A stretch of 64,000 nt of DNA, from the NCBI GenBank assembly GCA_958295865.1, contig CATQHF010000002.1, positions 186,001 through 250,000 of the forward strand. The letters are read 5' to 3'. This DNA is from an uncultured Dehalococcoidia bacterium. Lineage in GTDB: Bacteria; Chloroflexota; Dehalococcoidia; Lucifugimonadales; JADFKI01. Positions 1 through 8,430 of this stretch are shown piece after piece. The position numbers were made by a program, and so were the translations under genes. Each line of letters opens with the position of its first letter. Position 1 is the stretch's first letter. The notes beneath the pieces were generated by a model. That model was given only the letters and a program-made list of their open reading frames with translations, was not told where the DNA came from and ran no database searches.

Positions 1-449
1 ACCATGAAGGCGATATATGAAGCATGACTGTCGCCATGCGTGTACCGCGTGGATTGTATCAGCCACCAGGCCGCGGGGTTGACACCTTCCAAAGCATCAA
101 GCCAGTCCTTACTTACCCTAACCCGAAAGTTCCATATATCCTGAAACGAAGCGGTCGTACCCGCCTGGTCCGGATATTCCAACCCAAGCTCATAGGCGCT
201 GTCTGGATCGTTGACGCCCCAACTCTCCATCAATTCCTGCTCAATACGCTGTTCATCCTTAGACAGAGGCGGTTTCAGATTGCCAGTGAATGTCTGTTTC
301 TTGCCAAAAGGCGGATCTATGCAAATTAGGTCTATGCTCTCAGTGTCCAATGCCTTGAGGAACGGCAGGTTGTCAGTGATGAAGATTGTGCCATGCAAAG
401 CCTCTGCGTTCAGGCGCGCTGTTGTGTCCTGAGAAGTTTGCAATGCCAT
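1..449 (-). CDS. Site-specific DNA methyltransferase, 5' part only (runs off window)
   Basis: The frame is open from an ATG at 447-449 (minus strand) to the window edge, giving about 149 N-terminal residues. The methyltransferase motif IV is visible as IDPPFGKK, with D45-P46-P47-F48, preceded by a typical 'LDTESIDLIC' strand. DPPF/DPPY is the catalytic signature of amino (N6-adenine or N4-cytosine) DNA methylases, and the N-terminal layout resembles Type III Mod or orphan methylases. The AdoMet-binding FxGxG motif and any target-recognition domain lie outside the window, so specificity and whether a restriction partner exists cannot be told. It lies downstream of the lutB-like gene in the same orientation with a 78-bp gap. 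Confident as a methylase; the subtype is unknown. Confidence 0.75.
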   Translation of the reverse strand, partial: MALQTSQDTTARLNAEALHGTIFITDNLPFLKALDTESIDLICIDPPFGKKQTFTGNLKPPLSKDEQRIEQELMESWGVNDPDSAYELGLEYPDQAGTTASFQDIWNFRVRVSKDWLDALEGVNPAAWWLIQSTRYTHGDSHASYIAFM

Positions 450-527
450 CCCATACTCCCCGCAATTTCTAGGCACGGTTATACGCGCCGACGCCTCTTG
501 AGGCGATTCGATGATACCGCCATCATA

Positions 528-1943
528 TCACATCTTCCACCGCTTGCGGAACGGGCGTGCTGATAACTTGGGCATCGCGCGATAGCGCGTCCATGCGGCA
601 AGCGGCGATGACGACTTACCCGATTGCGCGCCATCCGGCATGAGGGGCTGAATCAGCCTGCCGAGCTTGTTGGCGATGCTCATCGTGAACGGCGTCGACG
701 CGGCGATGCGCCATGCTTTCATGGCGATGCGCTCGCGCGCCGTCGACGTCTTGTGCTCCGGATATTCCTTGCCCTCCGCCAGCTGGTGGCGCAGGTAGAG
801 CAGCATGCGCGGCAGGTTTATCTTGACCGGGCAGGCTTCCTTGCAAGCCCCGCACAGGCTGCTGGCGTATGGCAAATCCTTGGCGTCTGACAGGTTGGTG
901 AGCATCGGAGAGACGATAGCCCCGATAGGCCCCGGATACACCCAGCCATAAGAGTGCCCGCCCACCTTGCGATAGACCGGGCAGGCGTTCAGGCACGCGC
1001 CACAGCGCAGGCAGTAGAGCGCTTCGCGCAGCTGCGGATCGGCAAGCAGGCGCGAGCGCCCGTTGTCCACGATGACGAGATGAAACTCCTCCGGCCCGTC
1101 CTCATCGTCAGACAGGCGAGGCCCTGTTACGGTGGTCACATAGCTGGATATGCGCTGTCCGGTGGCGGAGCGGATGAGCAGGCGCAGCATAATCCCCATG
1201 TCTTCAAGCGATGGAACGACCTTCTCCATGCCGGTGATGGCGACATGGATGCGCGGCATAGATGTGCACATCCGCCCGTTGCCCTCGTTGGTCACCAGCA
1301 CCAGCGTGCCAGTCTCCGCAACCACGAAATTCGCGCCCGTAATGCCCATGTCGGCAGCGATGAACTTCTGCCGAAGCTGCCTGCGCGCCTCTTGTGTCAG
1401 GTCGTCGATGTCTGTGTAGTGAGGCGCATTCAGCTTATCCTCGAAAAGCTCGGACACATCCTCGCGCGACTTATGTATCGCGGGCGCGATGATGTGAAAA
1501 GGCGCTTCGCCCGCGAGCTGGATGATGTACTCGCCAAGATCCGTCTCCACCGATTCGATGCCCGCCTCTTCCAGACGCTCGTTCAGCCCCATCTCCTCGG
1601 AGACCATCGACTTGCTCTTCACCACCGTCTTGACCCCCTTGGATTGGGCGAGGTCGGTCACATAGCGCGTCGCCTCATCCGAGTCCTTGGCGAAGAAGAC
1701 CTTGCCCCCTGCCCTGCGAACATTCTCCTCGACCATCCGCAGGTATATGTCAAGATTTTCGATGGTGTGCGCCTTGATTGCGCGCCCGCGCTCTTGCAGG
1801 GCTGCCCAGTTCGGCGTCGCGCCGGAGGCATCAAGCCGCGCCTGATGGAAGCCGCCGTAAAGTCCGAGCAGGTTCGCTTGGATTTTCTCGTCCTCAAGCG
1901 CGACGCTCGACGCTTCATTGAACTCTTTTGTCTTGGGTTGCAT
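528..1943 (-). CDS. lutB: LutB/LldF-like iron-sulfur protein, lactate-utilisation type
   Basis: 471 aa, close to the usual LutB length. The N-terminal two thirds is an LUD domain. Two ferredoxin-type clusters follow: C-x2-C-x2-C-x3-CP at about residues 311-322 (CLRCGACLNACP) and a second at 364-372 (CGACKEACP), then a helical C-terminus. In the LutABC L-lactate oxidation complex this subunit carries the 4Fe-4S clusters and acts in the cytoplasm, passing electrons from an organic acid to the respiratory chain. The gene lies 78 bp after the LutA-like gene in the same direction. No LutC (YkgG) gene is visible in the window. The substrate may be lactate or another 2-hydroxyacid. Confidence 0.85.
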   Translation of the reverse strand: MQPKTKEFNEASSVALEDEKIQANLLGLYGGFHQARLDASGATPNWAALQERGRAIKAHTIENLDIYLRMVEENVRRAGGKVFFAKDSDEATRYVTDLAQSKGVKTVVKSKSMVSEEMGLNERLEEAGIESVETDLGEYIIQLAGEAPFHIIAPAIHKSREDVSELFEDKLNAPHYTDIDDLTQEARRQLRQKFIAADMGITGANFVVAETGTLVLVTNEGNGRMCTSMPRIHVAITGMEKVVPSLEDMGIMLRLLIRSATGQRISSYVTTVTGPRLSDDEDGPEEFHLVIVDNGRSRLLADPQLREALYCLRCGACLNACPVYRKVGGHSYGWVYPGPIGAIVSPMLTNLSDAKDLPYASSLCGACKEACPVKINLPRMLLYLRHQLAEGKEYPEHKTSTARERIAMKAWRIAASTPFTMSIANKLGRLIQPLMPDGAQSGKSSSPLAAWTRYRAMPKLSARPFRKRWKM

Positions 1944-2021
1944 TGGTCATTCACCCCTATTCCCGCGCCTGCATTCAGAACGGGCTTCCACCCTTCCGCA
2001 TCAAGAGGAAGGGACAATCTG

Positions 2022-2795
2022 TTAGTTGGGGCGCGTCGCTCTGTCAAGCAGCTCGGCTATATGCAGCGGCTCGATGCCGATGCCCTGCTTCTGCAAGCCG
2101 CCTCCGATGTGCATCAGGCAGCTGCTGTCGCACGCCGCGATAGCGTCAGCGCCGGTCTTGGCGGCAAAGTCGAGCTTGTCGGCAAGCATCGCGCCCGAGA
2201 TTTCAGGATACTTGACCGAGAATGTGCCGCCAAAGCCACAGCAGACTTCCGACTGCTCCATCTCCACAAGCTCGATGCCCGGAAGCGAGTCAATCAGCGC
2301 GCGCGGCTGAGTCAGGACGCCAAGTTCGCGGCGCAGATGACAGCCTTCATGATAGGTGACTTTGCGCTTGGGGGCGTCCGCGTCCGCATACGCATACGCG
2401 CTCAAGTCTGTAATCCCGAGTATATCCACGATGAACTCGGAAAGCTCGAAGGTTCGCGCGGCGAGCGACGCAATCGGCGCTCGCATCCGCGGCTCATCAT
2501 GGAACAGCTCCGCATAGAAGACGCGCATCATGCTGGCGCATGAGCCGGATGGCGCTACCACATATCGGTCATGTTGCAGCAGCTCGATGGTGCGCCGCGC
2601 TAGTGGCTTGGCGTCGCTCCAAAAGCCTGCGTTGAACGCGGGCTGTCCGCAGCAAGTCTGAGCGCTGGGAAAGTCGAGGTCGACGCCGAGACGCCGCAGC
2701 AAGCCAACCACGCTCTCGCCGACATCGGGATAGAGCTGGTCTATGATGCAGGTCACGAACAAGGACGCCCTGACAGGCGTTGACGCGGCTGTCAT
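2022..2795 (-). CDS. lutA: LutA-like (Fe-S)-binding protein with two CCG domains
   Basis: 257 aa with the two cysteine-rich CCG domains of the LutA/GlpC/HdrB family: CCGQPAF at residues 48-54 and VCCGFGG at 184-190. Upstream cysteines at C16 and C86 and a GCH at 151-153 complete the expected ligand sets. These domains bind iron-sulfur clusters and move electrons in lactate, glycerol-3-phosphate or heterodisulfide redox complexes. Its ATG overlaps the stop of the upstream small membrane protein as ATGA (2792-2795), so the two are probably translationally coupled. Family assignment is firm; the physiological substrate is inferred. Confidence 0.85.
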   Translation of the reverse strand: MTAASTPVRASLFVTCIIDQLYPDVGESVVGLLRRLGVDLDFPSAQTCCGQPAFNAGFWSDAKPLARRTIELLQHDRYVVAPSGSCASMMRVFYAELFHDEPRMRAPIASLAARTFELSEFIVDILGITDLSAYAYADADAPKRKVTYHEGCHLRRELGVLTQPRALIDSLPGIELVEMEQSEVCCGFGGTFSVKYPEISGAMLADKLDFAAKTGADAIAACDSSCLMHIGGGLQKQGIGIEPLHIAELLDRATRPN

Positions 2796-3040
2796 CTGAT
2801 TATCAGGTTATGGACGACAAAGCCCACCATCCACGCGACGATGAAGACGGGCGCGGCAGCGAAGAGCTTGCCCTCCGTGCGCTGCTCCGCCGGCCCGTGC
2901 AGGAACATGTAGAGCAGGAACGCGCCAAGCCCGACAGCGACAAGCGCAACCGATATGAAGTTCACGCCGAGCGCCGCGCCGATTGCGAAGCCGACTACTG
3001 CCCAGGACAGCGGCGAATCTATGTATCCAAGTATTGCCAT
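2792..3040 (-). CDS. Small membrane protein heading the LutAB operon
   Basis: 82 aa with about three hydrophobic segments (roughly residues 10-28, 30-48 and 61-80). A Gly/Ala/Val-rich pattern fills the first two and a short charged loop (HGPAEQRTEGK) separates the third. No family is recognised. It starts the unit membrane protein-lutA-lutB, and its stop codon overlaps the lutA start (ATGA). This position suggests a membrane anchor or quinone-side partner for the soluble iron-sulfur subunits, which is inference only. The hydrophobic design and the coupling argue that it is a real gene. Confidence 0.65.
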   Translation of the reverse strand: MAILGYIDSPLSWAVVGFAIGAALGVNFISVALVAVGLGAFLLYMFLHGPAEQRTEGKLFAAAPVFIVAWMVGFVVHNLIIR

Positions 3041-3190
3041 GAGTGCCTTTCAGCCAAATATGGAGCGCCGGAACTTGCCAACGCATGCCTATTAAGTTGC
3101 ACGGCAAAGGATACTACTTGGGCGGCGTTGGCGCAATGTGTTAGCCTTCAGTGGTAGGGTTTCCACCTGATGGCGAAAATGTAAATCCCG

Positions 3191-3214
3191 TTCGTCCTGA
3201 GCTTGTCGAAGGAC
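3191..3214. repeat. Dispersed palindromic repeat, type C
   Basis: A GTCCT...AGGAC palindrome with the core TGAGCTTGTCGA lies in the divergent spacer between the lut unit and the methyltransferase. Related sequences occur at 4388-4413, 27081-27109, 58246-58271 and 59271 onward, so this is a family of small dispersed hairpins rather than a gene-specific operator. Confidence 0.5.
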
Positions 3215-3318
3215 AGAGTGCCTCGGCAATCCATCTAAAAGGAAACGCTACCCAGAATAAAAAAAATGCTGTGAACTTGTGAAGGTTCTGATACACTCTA
3301 CCCCATAAGGTCAAAGAC

Positions 3319-4173
3319 ATGCATGAACAAAGTGAGGTGGGCGCATTGTCGGCGATAGATGCTTGGAACGAGCGCGTCTTGGCGCATCATAGGCAGTCCG
3401 AGGGAGTGATGGAGTCGGCAGGATGGTCAGACGATGACTTCTGGCAGCCCTACGCCCGGTTCTTTCGGCTAGACCCGCGAAGGCGCGATGACCCCGTGCT
3501 GGATGTGCTGCTTTCGATGCTGGACAAAAGCGACGCGGCGCTGGATGTCGGTGGAGGCGCGGGGCGAATGGCGCTGCCGATGGCGCTGAACTGCGAGCAT
3601 GTGCATGTAGTAGAGCCGTCCGAGAGCATGCTTGCCCAACTGCATGAGTCGGCGGCAGATGCGGGCATCGCCAATGTATCGGTCACGCAGGCGGTATGGG
3701 AAGATGCGGAAGTCGAGGCGGCGGATGTCGCGCTCTGCGCGCATGTCGTGTACGGAGTGGCTAACATCGAGCCGTTCATCCGCAAGCTCGAGGCGCACGC
3801 GAAATCCCTCGTAGTGCTGCTCGCATTCGTAGAGTCGCCAATGACCCGCATATCGCCGTTCTGGGAGCCGGTGCATGGCGCGGCACGCATCGACATGCCC
3901 GCCCTGCCCGAGCTGGTAAATGTACTGTGGCAGATGGGCATCTACCCTGACATACAGATGCTTGGCCCCGTGTCCCCTGACAGATTCGAAGACCGAGATG
4001 TAGCATTGACCCAGCTGCGAAACCGCCTATATGTACGCGCCGGCGCCCCCCAAGACAAGCGCCTGCAAGCAGCAATGGACGAGCTGCTAGTAGATGTGGA
4101 CGGCGGCGTCATAGTAAAAGGCATCGCCCCCGTGCGACAAGGCTTCCTATCCTGGAGACCCGAGCAAGTCTAA
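3319..4173 (+). CDS. SAM-dependent class I methyltransferase
   Basis: 284 aa. Class I motif I is seen as ALDVGGGAGRMALPMAL at about residues 74-90, followed by an acidic residue at the end of strand 2 (HVVEPSESML), motif II near VALCAHVVYGV and a post-II strand SLVVLLAFVES. These features place it in the Rossmann-fold methyltransferase superfamily. The substrate cannot be told from sequence; a small-molecule target is more likely than nucleic acid because no RNA-binding extension is present. It stands alone, divergent from the lut unit. Confidence 0.75.
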   Translation: MHEQSEVGALSAIDAWNERVLAHHRQSEGVMESAGWSDDDFWQPYARFFRLDPRRRDDPVLDVLLSMLDKSDAALDVGGGAGRMALPMALNCEHVHVVEPSESMLAQLHESAADAGIANVSVTQAVWEDAEVEAADVALCAHVVYGVANIEPFIRKLEAHAKSLVVLLAFVESPMTRISPFWEPVHGAARIDMPALPELVNVLWQMGIYPDIQMLGPVSPDRFEDRDVALTQLRNRLYVRAGAPQDKRLQAAMDELLVDVDGGVIVKGIAPVRQGFLSWRPEQV

Positions 4174-4387
4174 CATCCCGAACCCTCCCCCCTGTTTCAT
4201 TCCGCGCGCCCTTCCCGGTCATTCAGCGCAATTTTCATTGTCATTTCGAAGCCCCCCCGTCATTCCGAACGCAGTGAGGAATCAAAAATCCTAGCCTGCC
4301 ACCAACCCCAATCCCTAGCGCAATCTCAACCGCAACCCCACCCACCCACACCAACCCCGTACCCTGCCCGCAGTAAGCCAATTTTTT

Positions 4388-4413
4388 CGTTCGTGGTGAG
4401 CCTGTCGAACCAC
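4388..4413. repeat. Dispersed palindromic repeat, type C
   Basis: The core GTGGTGAGCCTGTCGAACCAC forms a GTGG...CCAC hairpin. The same sequence in the other orientation is at 58246-58271. Confidence 0.6.
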
Positions 4414-4431
4414 CTCCTGAGCGCCATCCCG

Positions 4432-4481
4432 TCATTCCTGCGAAAGAACGTCACCCCTGCGAAAGCAGGGGCAGGAATCCA
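4432..4481. repeat. Dispersed hairpin repeat, type A (double copy)
   Basis: CATTCCTGCGAAAG... followed by CCCCTGCGAAAGCAGGGG and GGAATCCAG. The core folds as a stem closed by a GAAA tetraloop. The same expanded form is found at 56014-56062 and 61320-61369. Confidence 0.7.
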
Positions 4482-4931
4482 GTGCGTCAAAAGCACACCC
4501 AAGCACAAACACCCCCGCCATTCCGAGCCTCCCCTCCCATCATTCCAAGCAATTTTCATTGCCATCCCGAACCTCCCTCCCCCTGTCATCCCGAACCCTC
4601 CTCCCCCTGTCATTCCGAACAGCGTGAGGAATCAAAAATCCCAATCCACCAAACACACAAACTTCAGCAACCACCCTAGCGCTCCGTCTCGCCATCAAGC
4701 CACGAAACATCCCACACCAACCCTAAACACAACCCAATTCCTAATTCTCAATTCTCAATTGGAGAAAGTCCCTTCCCCCTTGACCGGGGAAGGTTCGTCG
4801 GCAAGGCGAGGACGCCGCAGATGTGATTGTCCCTTCCCCCTCTGGGGGAAGGTTAGGATGGGGGCGAAAATGCCTGCCCATCAACAACTAAACCGTACCA
4901 ACCCAATTCCCAATCCCCCCAAAAATCACCC

Positions 4932-4960
4932 TTGACACCACCCAAACCCTCACCTATACT
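4932..4960 (+). promoter_or_regulatory. Consensus sigma-70 promoter of first paralogous gene
   Basis: TTGACA at 4932-4937, a 17-bp spacer and TATACT at 4955-4960. The same arrangement, with the spacer nearly unchanged, lies in front of the second copy (59191-59219, minus strand). That conservation makes it very likely a real promoter. Confidence 0.8.
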
Positions 4961-5074
4961 ATTCGTAAGAACATAAGTTGCATAACAAGTACGAACAACC
5001 TAGCACCTAATCCCTGACAACCCAAAACCCCAACCCCTGAAATCCCGACACCCTGAAAACCTTGGGAAAAACCA

Positions 5075-5884
5075 ATGAACCAACCAACCCCCATAAACCA
5101 AAACCAACAGGACAGCCAGGACAGTCATGCCCAACATGACCACCTGGCCCAAAAACACTGCCAGACCGCCGTCGAGCACCTCCAGCACCTCGTCCACCAA
5201 GAAACAGACAACGGCAGAACCATCATACGCAGCATCGTCTCCATCATGACCGGCGACGCCCTCGACTCCACGCCCCATCACAGACTCCAAGCCGCCCGCC
5301 TGCTGCTCAAACTAGGCTTCCAAGAAGCCGAAGCCCTCATCAACAGCCTCAGCTCCAAGATGGAACGGCAGGCAAAGAAAGAAGACGCCCAATCCGAAAA
5401 CGGCCCCACGCAGGCAGTCAGCCCCGAACACGAAAGGCTGAACAAAAAGCTCGTCGCCCGCATCCGCGTGGAGACCGGCGAAGGCGCAAGCATAGTCAGG
5501 ATACTCAACGAAGTGCTGGAAGGGCGAGACCGAGACGCCAAGCCAAGGGACAGGATAGAAGCCGCCAAAGTTCTGCTCAGCTGGGGCTTCGGCAACCCGT
5601 CCACCCCCGACCCGGAGTTCATGTCCTACTACTCCCCCTGCCATCCTGATTGCATCTGCGCCTGCCGAGATCTAGACGAAGACCACCCGGCGGTAGTCGA
5701 GAGCCACGCGCCGGTGTCCGAAGCGCACATGAAAGAAGTAGCCGAAGCAGAGCGAATAGAAGAGAAAGCAGCCGAAAGCGCGAGGCAAATCTCCCAAGGA
5801 CACACCGACTACCTATCAGAGATAAGCCACCTGCCCGGCAACAAAAAGCCCCGCCGCCCCGAACGCCACCCACCCTTCCGCTGA
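5075..5884 (+). CDS. Unknown protein, copy 1 of a two-copy repeat-associated family
   Basis: 269 aa, not recognised as any named family. The N-terminus is Gln/His-rich. Two similar units follow: residues about 49-82 (RTIIRSIVSIM...LLLKLGF) and about 138-173 (ASIVRILNEV...KVLLSWGF), each an alpha-helical 'I(V)R-I...RLQAAxLLLxxGF' pattern, so the protein contains an internal duplication. A Cys cluster (PCHPDCICAC, about residues 189-198) could bind a metal, followed by an acidic helix and a basic Pro-rich tail. The C-terminal half is almost identical to the gene at 58346-59122, while the N-terminal third has diverged. Both copies share a promoter and sit in the same repeats. The role is unknown. 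Confidence 0.7.
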   Translation: MNQPTPINQNQQDSQDSHAQHDHLAQKHCQTAVEHLQHLVHQETDNGRTIIRSIVSIMTGDALDSTPHHRLQAARLLLKLGFQEAEALINSLSSKMERQAKKEDAQSENGPTQAVSPEHERLNKKLVARIRVETGEGASIVRILNEVLEGRDRDAKPRDRIEAAKVLLSWGFGNPSTPDPEFMSYYSPCHPDCICACRDLDEDHPAVVESHAPVSEAHMKEVAEAERIEEKAAESARQISQGHTDYLSEISHLPGNKKPRRPERHPPFR

Positions 5885-5918
5885 CATCAGCGGCGGGGCA
5901 AGCGCCCCCGATCATGTA

Positions 5919-5939
5919 GGGGCGACTGCCAGTCGCCCC
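5919..5939 (+). terminator. Hairpin after first paralogous gene
   Basis: GGGGCGAC-TGCCA-GTCGCCCC forms an 8-bp GC stem 35 bp after the stop codon. There is no U tract, so it may be a dispersed repeat or an RNA-stabilising hairpin rather than a classical terminator. Confidence 0.35.
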
Positions 5940-5964
5940 CACCGCCCCGCCGTTCACCCCCATT

Positions 5965-6136
5965 TCTCTGTCATTCCGAACGGAGTGAGGAATCAAAAAT
6001 CCTAGCCTTGAGGCTACACAAACCTCAGCGACCGCCTTTGACCTTCGGTTGCCATCAGGCTGCGAAACATCGCCCTAACCGCCCGCCCGCTCGCCATCCC
6101 CCAATTCTTAATTCCTAATTTTTAATTCTTAATTCC
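5965..6136 (-). repeat. Inverted copy of the ~170-bp repeat unit
   Basis: It runs from a GTCATTCCGAACGGAGTGAGG end through TTCGGTTGCCATCAGGCTGC to an AATTCTTAATT-rich tail. It is the reverse complement of the unit tandemly repeated at 57471-58155. Together with the copy at about 4611-4760 it flanks the gene at 5075-5884. Confidence 0.7.
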
Positions 6137-6139
6137 GCC

Positions 6140-7849
6140 TTACAGCCCCTCCGCATAAGCGGCCTGGAAAGTATCCACGCCCGCGCGAACGCCGTCGGCT
6201 TCGCGCACTATAGCTACCGGACTGGCAAAGGTAGTATAGCCCGAGCTGATAAAGCTCTCCGGGATTGCCCTGATCTGATGCCCCCGCTTCTCAAGCGCCT
6301 CCACGACGGCGGCATCCAAGCGCGGATCTATGCTCGTATAGGGCGTGCTGCAATCCACGCGCGGCGAATCTATCGCCTCCTGCGGCCCCATGCCAAAGTC
6401 CAGCGCCTTGACTATCTGCTGCGTCACGCAGTTCGTAATGCGCCTGCCGCCGGACGCGCCGACCGCCATTCGCACACCGTCGCGGTTCATCACAAGCGCA
6501 GGTGTCATGTTGTTCAACGGCAGCCTCCCCGGAGCGATGGAGTTGATGCGCCCCGGCGCCGGGTCGAACCACATCATGCCGTTGTTCATTATGACGCCCG
6601 TGCCCTTGGGGATGATGCCCGAACCGAAGCCGGACATGACGGTGTTCGTCATAGACACCGCGTTGCCCTCGGAGTCGGTAACGCAGAGGTGCGTCGTGCC
6701 CTTGTCCTCCGCCGGACGGCTGGCGGGAAGCACGCTTGTAGGCTCCCTGCCCTCCTGCACCCAGGGGTTGCCCGCCTCGAATGCCCCGTTCATGGAGTCG
6801 CCGATGGCGGCGCGGCGCAGCTCCGTATAATCGTCCGATACTAGCCCATTCCAAGGGACATCGGCGAATGCGGGATCTGCCAGATACTGGAAGCGATCCG
6901 CATAAGCGAGGCGGGCGCAGGATATGTAGGCGTGAAGCATGTCGGCGGAGTTGTGCGCCATCGACGCCACATCGAACCCGTCGAGCAGTTTCAGCGTCAT
7001 TGCGCTCGTGATGCCCGCGCAGGCGAAAGGCGGCACGCGGACGGTATGCCCCCTATAACCGAACTCCAAGCCGTTATCCCAGACGATTGGCTCGTATGAC
7101 GCCATATCATCTTCTGAGAGGATGCCGCCGTTCTGCCTGATGTCGGATGTGATCGCCTTGGCGATGTCGCCCTTATAGAAGGCGTCGGCGCCGCCCTTGC
7201 CGATCGCTTCCAGCACATCGGCGAGATCAGGTTGCTTGAGTACCGCCCTGTCCACAACATCGCCCATAGGCATATTGCCGCCCGGCATGAGGACGCGGCG
7301 CAGCTCATCATAGCGCATGAGCATTCCTGAAGTGCTGCCAATCTGGTTGAGACCAAACAAGTTGGGGACGAAGCCTTCGCGGGCTAGGCGCACGGCAGGC
7401 GCGACGACCTCGCTCAGCGGCAATTTGCCAAAGCGCCGATGCGCCTCGCACAGGCCCGCGACCGCGCCGGGAGTGGCAATAGAGCGGAAGCCCTCGATAT
7501 TGTCGTCGTTCACCACCCCGGGCCACCCAAACGAACCCGTCGCCGCTTCCCCGGTAAGCTCATACATGTCCGGCGTCGCCCCAAGCGGCCCCTTCATCGG
7601 AAAGCCGATGACGCCGCCCTGCTCGCCCACCTGATAGACGAGGTATCCGCCGCCCCCGATGCCGCTGGAGGCCGGTTCGACGACCCCGATGGCAAAGCAA
7701 GACGCCACGGCGGCATCTATCGCATTGCCCCCCTGAGCGAGCATCTCCAAGCCCGCGCGCGTGGCTTCCCTGTCTTTAGTTGCGACCATCGCGCTCGGAG
7801 CGCGAGCTTCTTCCTTGCTTATGCGTGTGACCGTAGGCTGTGAGTTCAT
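6140..7849 (-). CDS. ggt: Gamma-glutamyltransferase family protein
   Basis: 569 aa, the usual length for the family. GGT proteins are Ntn-hydrolases that cut themselves at a conserved Thr; here the motif is GTTHLCVTD with the likely nucleophile Thr385. GNAVSMTNT (about 395-403) and the GGG(Y/F) and PSSGIGGGG segments (about 60-68) that form the active-site wall are present. The reaction is hydrolysis or transfer of gamma-glutamyl groups from glutathione or related compounds. There is no clear signal peptide, so a cytoplasmic location is possible, unlike the periplasmic E. coli enzyme. Its start overlaps the upstream small gene as ATGA. Confidence 0.88.
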   Translation of the reverse strand: MNSQPTVTRISKEEARAPSAMVATKDREATRAGLEMLAQGGNAIDAAVASCFAIGVVEPASSGIGGGGYLVYQVGEQGGVIGFPMKGPLGATPDMYELTGEAATGSFGWPGVVNDDNIEGFRSIATPGAVAGLCEAHRRFGKLPLSEVVAPAVRLAREGFVPNLFGLNQIGSTSGMLMRYDELRRVLMPGGNMPMGDVVDRAVLKQPDLADVLEAIGKGGADAFYKGDIAKAITSDIRQNGGILSEDDMASYEPIVWDNGLEFGYRGHTVRVPPFACAGITSAMTLKLLDGFDVASMAHNSADMLHAYISCARLAYADRFQYLADPAFADVPWNGLVSDDYTELRRAAIGDSMNGAFEAGNPWVQEGREPTSVLPASRPAEDKGTTHLCVTDSEGNAVSMTNTVMSGFGSGIIPKGTGVIMNNGMMWFDPAPGRINSIAPGRLPLNNMTPALVMNRDGVRMAVGASGGRRITNCVTQQIVKALDFGMGPQEAIDSPRVDCSTPYTSIDPRLDAAVVEALEKRGHQIRAIPESFISSGYTTFASPVAIVREADGVRAGVDTFQAAYAEGL

Positions 7850-8085
7850 GCGTAATCTATCCTTTTGCGGTCGATAGCGGCATCACTGCTGCTATCGGTT
7901 TGTGTCAGCGAGGTATCATCCCTTTCGATTGCCTGTCTCTCAAGTTTGAGGAAAGGGTTCTCGGTCAGTGGGTTTCGGGATGCAGGCACATCATCTCTGG
8001 ACTTTTTCAGCCATTCGAGATTGGGAAGCACGTTTCTACTATTGTTGAATACCCTTGACTTGGATTGCTCTTTCTTATCCGCCAT
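7846..8085 (-). CDS. Small charged protein coupled to ggt
   Basis: 79 aa from an ATG at 8083-8085 preceded by GAGGGG. Not recognised. The composition is hydrophilic and Ser/Asp/Arg-rich, begins MADKKEQSKSRVF and contains no membrane segment or cysteine. The main support is that its TGA overlaps the ggt ATG (ATGA, 7846-7849), a typical coupling arrangement, together with a fitting ribosome-binding site. It might be a chance frame that stays open into ggt; codon statistics or homologues would decide. Confidence 0.45.
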   Translation of the reverse strand: MADKKEQSKSRVFNNSRNVLPNLEWLKKSRDDVPASRNPLTENPFLKLERQAIERDDTSLTQTDSSSDAAIDRKRIDYA

Positions 8086-8208
8086 TCTTGCCCCTCTTGC
8101 TTTGCTTGATATGACGCCCAACCTGACCGAATTGTAGCACAAAGAAGACTTTCAATGAGCCTCCGATTACACCGGATAGCGTTTATATTCAGGTGACAAA
8201 CTTTTCGC

Positions 8209-8283
8209 CATTCCTGCGAAAGCAGGAATCCACGCGGTTGATACGACGCCCAGATTGTAATGCCAATACATACTGAGAATACT
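8209..8283. repeat. MITE-like element, partial copy
   Basis: A type A hairpin (CATTCCTGCGAAAGCAGGAAT) is followed by CGCGGTTGATACGACGCCCA and the end TGAGAATACT (8274-8283). It matches the right part of the intact element at 46282-46390; the left terminal repeat is degenerate here. Confidence 0.65.
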
Positions 8284-8361
8284 AGCCCAATAGCCCGCAC
8301 CGCACAAATACCTACCCCCGATAGCCGGATGGAGACACCAGATTTGTGGACAGGATGAAGA

Positions 8362-8391
8362 TTGACCGTATGGGCGGCGCGGGCATATAAT
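8362..8391 (+). promoter_or_regulatory. Promoter of the UGSC selenoprotein operon
   Basis: TTGACC at 8362-8367, an 18-bp spacer and TATAAT at 8386-8391, about 40 bp before the ATG at 8431. A perfect -10 and a five-of-six -35 make it a good vegetative promoter. Confidence 0.7.
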
Positions 8392-8430
8392 CGCTTTAGA
8401 TCTGATTTAGCGTGGAGATTGCTTTTGAGT

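Larger units (their letters stand above)
4174..4931. other. Repeat-rich non-coding region upstream of first paralogous gene
   Basis: About 750 bp with no credible gene: reading frames here are artefacts of Pro-rich repeat translation. It contains several GTCATTCCGAACGCAGTGAGGAATC-like copies (near 4260, 4600 and 4615), a type C palindrome at 4388-4413, a type A hairpin at 4432-4481, CCTTCCCCC-type hairpin repeats at about 4767-4860, and one inverted copy of the roughly 170-bp unit at about 4611-4760 ending in an AATTCTCAATT tract. Confidence 0.7.

Noticed and set aside
492-505. Terminator of lutB (CGCCTC-TT-GAGGCG)
   Set aside because: Only 6 bp with a 2-nt loop and no U tract; not counted as a feature.
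954-2543. A 529-aa plus-strand frame opposite lutB and lutA
   Set aside because: It is a GC-rich antisense shadow; the minus strand encodes proteins with all expected cysteine motifs.
4393-4935. A 180-aa Pro/Ser-rich frame
   Set aside because: The sequence is made of dispersed repeats read in one frame; no coding character.
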